The notes below the pieces were generated by a model. It worked only from the letters and a program-made list of their open reading frames with translations. It had not been told where the DNA came from and ran no database searches. Shown here piece after piece: positions 61,854 to 64,000 of a DNA stretch of 64,000 nt (within the stretch, counting starts at the first letter, position 1; each line of letters begins with the position of its first letter). Source of the stretch: CAZUXE01 sp964624585 (GTDB lineage Bacteria; Hydrothermota; Tepidihabitantia; B3-TA06); assembly GCA_964624585.1 (NCBI GenBank), contig CAZUXE010000008.1:12483-76482 (forward strand), given 5' to 3'. The translations under genes were made by a program, and so were the position numbers.

Positions 61854-62252
61854 ATGAACGAAATACAAGAAAACACGAACAAAGCTTTATTCCTAAGACT
61901 CAGAATTGCAGCCTTTATGGGACTATCCCTTCTGGGCGGCATAATTCATTCATTGTTTTATGTATTTGACCCTAGTCCGAAGGCGCTTGCTCCCTCTGAG
62001 ATGTGGATTATGCTTTGTTTCTATATCATCTATATCTTACTAATTGTTATCGTCTTACTGACAAATATAAGGTTATGGCGTTGGGTTTCAGTAATTATTT
62101 TTGCAGCTGTTGTTGCAGGCGCAATTTGGGATAGCCTGTACCATATCTTTATTATTCATAAAACAGTAATTGGAGTAACCAGCCTCTTGATTAGCGGCGC
62201 TACGGGGATATTGGCATTGGTTTTAACTATCAAGTTGGCATTGAACAGATGA
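61854..62252 (+). CDS. Small four-helix membrane protein
   Basis: 132 residues from ATG 61854 (TAGGAG upstream). Four hydrophobic helices at about 17-37, 50-70, 78-98 and 106-127. No family is recognised. It overlaps the GlcD-like gene by 4 nt (ATGA), so the two are co-translated; a role with the oxidase is possible but unproven. Confidence 0.78.
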   Translation: MNEIQENTNKALFLRLRIAAFMGLSLLGGIIHSLFYVFDPSPKALAPSEMWIMLCFYIIYILLIVIVLLTNIRLWRWVSVIIFAAVVAGAIWDSLYHIFIIHKTVIGVTSLLISGATGILALVLTIKLALNR

Positions 62253-63631
62253 CTTCTGAGGAACTTAGAGAACTGCAGGCGCTGTTTGGTGAAAAGTTCA
62301 GCCTACTTCCTGAAACACTTGAACGCTATTCCCACGATGAAACATCGTACTTTCATGCAATGCCTGAGGCTGTAGTGTTTGCCGAAAACACTCAAGACGT
62401 GTCAAAACTTCTTTCATATTGCTCTAAGCAAGGTATTCCACTGACCCCGCGAGGTGCTGGAACAGGCGTTTCAGGTGGTGCGCTGCCTATTGAAGGTGGT
62501 GTACTGCTTACGCTTGAGAAAATGAATCGTATTCTTGAGATAGATATTGAAAACCGTATGGCTGTTGTTCAACCAGGAGTAATTACAGGTGAGCTTCATA
62601 AAGCAGTTGAAGCCAAGGGGTTATTCTATCCGCCAGATCCTGCTTCCTTGGATAGCTGTTCTATAGGCGGTAACCTTATTGAAGGCGCTGGAGGTCCGCG
62701 GGCGGTTAAATACGGAACCACAAAAGATTACGTTACCGGTATAGAGCTTGTACTCTCCAGCGGGGAAATATTGCGTCTTGGCGGTAAGCTTCGTAAGAAT
62801 GTTACAGGTTACAATCTGATAGGCTTGATTATCGCTTCCGAGGGTACCCTTGGGGTAGTAACAGAGCTTACTTTGAGCTTGCTTCCGTTACCTGCCGTAA
62901 GAACTGACCTTTTGGTACCGTTTGCAAGTTTTGCCAAAGCTGCCCATACAATCAATGAGATATTGAAGACAGGTATTATACCTGTAGTTATTGAATTCAT
63001 GGAGCGGAAAGCGCTTGAAATAGTTGAGACATATCTTGATTCCAAACTGCCTGTTCCAGGGGCTGGCGCTTACTTGATGATTGGTTTAGATGGTCAAAGC
63101 AGGGAAATTGTTGAAAACGATTATGAGCGAGTGGGTGAAGTATGTCTTGAAAATGGTGCTGTGGATGTGTTTGTTGCCGAAACTTCTGATATGAAGGCAC
63201 GTTTATGGAAAACCAGACGTTCGTTGCATGATGCTTTGCACCATCTTTCTCCTGAAATGGAACGTGAGGATGTAGTAGTGCCTGTTGCACAAATTGAGAG
63301 TTTACTTAATGGAATTGATGACATTCGTAAGAGAAGTCAGCTTGAAGTGGTTGCTTTTGGTCATGCCGGAGACGGTAACGTTCACGTAAATATTCTGCGG
63401 GCTAATCTGGCTGAGGATACTTGGCGTGCACAAAAAAAACAGGTTCTTGACGAGCTTTTCAGATTGGTAATTTCTTTGGGCGGAACGCTTTCCGGGGAAC
63501 ACGGCATTGGAATTGTAAAAAAACAGTTTATGCCATTGGTTGCAAGTAAAGCAGAGCTTGGGCTGTATCGGCGTCTCAAACAGGCTTTTGATCCGGCAGG
63601 TATACTAAATCCTGGGAAAATTATCCCCTAG
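62249..63631 (+). CDS. glcD: FAD-linked oxidase, GlcD / D-lactate dehydrogenase family
   Basis: 460 residues. The PCMH FAD-binding domain has PLTPRGAGTGVSGGALPIEGGVLLTLEKMNRIL, YPPDPASLDSCSIGGNLIEGAGGPRAVKYGTTKDYVTG and ASEGTLGVVTELTL. The FAD-oxidase C-terminal domain has AFGHAGDGNVHVNI and LSGEHGIGIVKKQF. The family oxidises glycolate or D-2-hydroxy acids (D-lactate). No GlcE or GlcF gene follows in the window, so the electron acceptor is unknown. Confidence 0.93.
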   Translation: MTSEELRELQALFGEKFSLLPETLERYSHDETSYFHAMPEAVVFAENTQDVSKLLSYCSKQGIPLTPRGAGTGVSGGALPIEGGVLLTLEKMNRILEIDIENRMAVVQPGVITGELHKAVEAKGLFYPPDPASLDSCSIGGNLIEGAGGPRAVKYGTTKDYVTGIELVLSSGEILRLGGKLRKNVTGYNLIGLIIASEGTLGVVTELTLSLLPLPAVRTDLLVPFASFAKAAHTINEILKTGIIPVVIEFMERKALEIVETYLDSKLPVPGAGAYLMIGLDGQSREIVENDYERVGEVCLENGAVDVFVAETSDMKARLWKTRRSLHDALHHLSPEMEREDVVVPVAQIESLLNGIDDIRKRSQLEVVAFGHAGDGNVHVNILRANLAEDTWRAQKKQVLDELFRLVISLGGTLSGEHGIGIVKKQFMPLVASKAELGLYRRLKQAFDPAGILNPGKIIP

Positions 63632-63726
63632 CATTTTGCTGCGCTTCCAGTTTCGCAAAGGCGAACGCAAAACACCTGTTGCTGTATCTCACGTTATTCC
63701 TGTACTTACCAGCAGCTGAGAAGAAT

Positions 63727-63752
63727 AAAGCCCGACTTAAGGCCGGGCTTTT
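63727..63752 (+). terminator. Terminator of the glcD-like operon
   Basis: An 8-bp stem AAAGCCCG/CGGGCTTT with a 9-nt loop and a final T, about 95 bp after the stop codon. Confidence 0.75.
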
Positions 63753-63896
63753 AAGTAGGTATCTCTTGCCTTTCGACAAAACCTACCCATATTTAAGACA
63801 TATTAATTCTAGGATACATATAGGCTTCGTCAAGGTCTTCTGTTTCTCTTTTGCCCAGCTTTACCACCATAAACGATACCAAACACTTCTGAAAGA

Positions 63897-63940
63897 AGCT
63901 AGTCAAAAATTGATCAAAAGGTAGTCAAAAGTTACTCAAA
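63897..63940 (+). repeat. Four tandem 11-bp units, same family as the array at 50877
   Basis: AGCTAGTCAAA, AATTGATCAAA, AGGTAGTCAAA, AGTTACTCAAA, each exactly 11 bp. The first unit is identical to the unit repeated three times at 50877-50931. Between the terminator at 63752 and this array no gene is visible. Confidence 0.92.
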
Positions 63941-63953
63941 CCTTCGGTTTGAG
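63935..63953 (+). other. Hairpin overlapping the last 11-bp unit
   Basis: CTCAAACC and GGTTTGAG form an 8-bp stem around TTC. It begins inside the final repeat unit. No T tract follows. Confidence 0.75.
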
Positions 63954-63957
63954 TTTA

Positions 63958-63980
63958 GGAGTTTTGTGGGCCAAAACTCC
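63958..63980 (+). other. Second hairpin after the 11-bp array
   Basis: GGAGTTTTG and CAAAACTCC form a 9-bp stem with a TGGGC loop, five bases after the first hairpin. Not followed by T residues. Confidence 0.8.
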
Positions 63981-64000
63981 ACAGGTGTATTAAAAGCGGT

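Overview
The window (about 40% G+C by eye) comes from a double-membraned bacterium. Supporting genes are lptC, lptA and lptB, an LpxL-like acyltransferase, rpoN, a predicted outer-membrane barrel domain and several lipoproteins. One secreted protein has a C-terminal sorting-type domain like those of the Bacteroidetes/FCB group. Together with DUF3160, myo-inositol-1-phosphate synthase and a large Hdr-type redox operon, this suggests an uncultured FCB-like candidate phylum (WOR-3/Stahlbacteria-like). That placement is inference. There are two 100-N scaffold gaps (38720-38819 and 49860-49959). Each is flanked by an identical sequence (45 bp and 55 bp), so both look like assembly artefacts.

Layout. 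0-3.6 kb: a secreted/outer-membrane-type protein, a DUF3160 protein and a TPR protein, all on the minus strand. 4.0-14.2 kb: a five-gene signalling operon with two soluble multi-GAF histidine kinases (one of 1836 residues with seven GAF domains), each followed by an Rcp1-like receiver, then a receiver-kinase hybrid. 14.6-17.1 kb: an HtrA protease, tRNA-Lys(UUU), a decayed lipoprotein copy and its intact paralogue. 17.2-26.9 kb: a tightly overlapping operon hdrC-hdrB-hdrA(with GltD insert)-double hdrA-mvhD-frhB/fdhB-like, closed by a PrcB-domain lipoprotein. 27-34.8 kb (minus): a zinc-ribbon membrane protein, a YitT protein, and the operon pyrG-lpxL-like-lptC-lptA-lptB-rpoN. 35.2-38.6 kb: a secreted protein with sorting-type tail, an ACT protein, a DUF4388 protein and a Roadblock/LC7 protein. 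39.0-44.2 kb: gamma-carbonic-anhydrase-like protein, TPR/type-1 periplasmic-binding lipoprotein, small membrane protein, pyrR, pyrB, pyrC. 44.3-50.6 kb: a family-2 glycosyltransferase, an SppA protease with an N-terminal barrel-like domain, and a TPR/metallo-beta-lactamase/zinc-ribbon protein split by a gap. 50.9-56.6 kb: yifB/comM, yraN, ino1, tmk and a CtpA protease. 56.7-63.6 kb: TauE/SafE, APS/PAPS reductase with DUF2061, asnS, a cyclic-nucleotide-binding-domain protein, a lipoprotein, a membrane protein and a GlcD-type flavoprotein.

Regulatory signals are unusually readable. About twenty sigma70-type promoters can be seen, mostly TTGACA-16 bp-TATAAT. Several place the start codon only 5-7 nt after the -10 box with no Shine-Dalgarno, which predicts leaderless mRNAs (yraN, asnS, pyrG, the glycosyltransferase, the zinc-ribbon gene). 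The structures least explained by the genes are 11-bp-period tandem repeats at or beyond gene 3' ends (28750-28792, 50877-50931, 63897-63940) and a perfect 32-bp palindrome (61011-61042). Among proteins, the least familiar are the TPR-metallohydrolase-zinc-ribbon protein and the compact Hdr complex with a built-in NAD(P)H-dehydrogenase-like domain.
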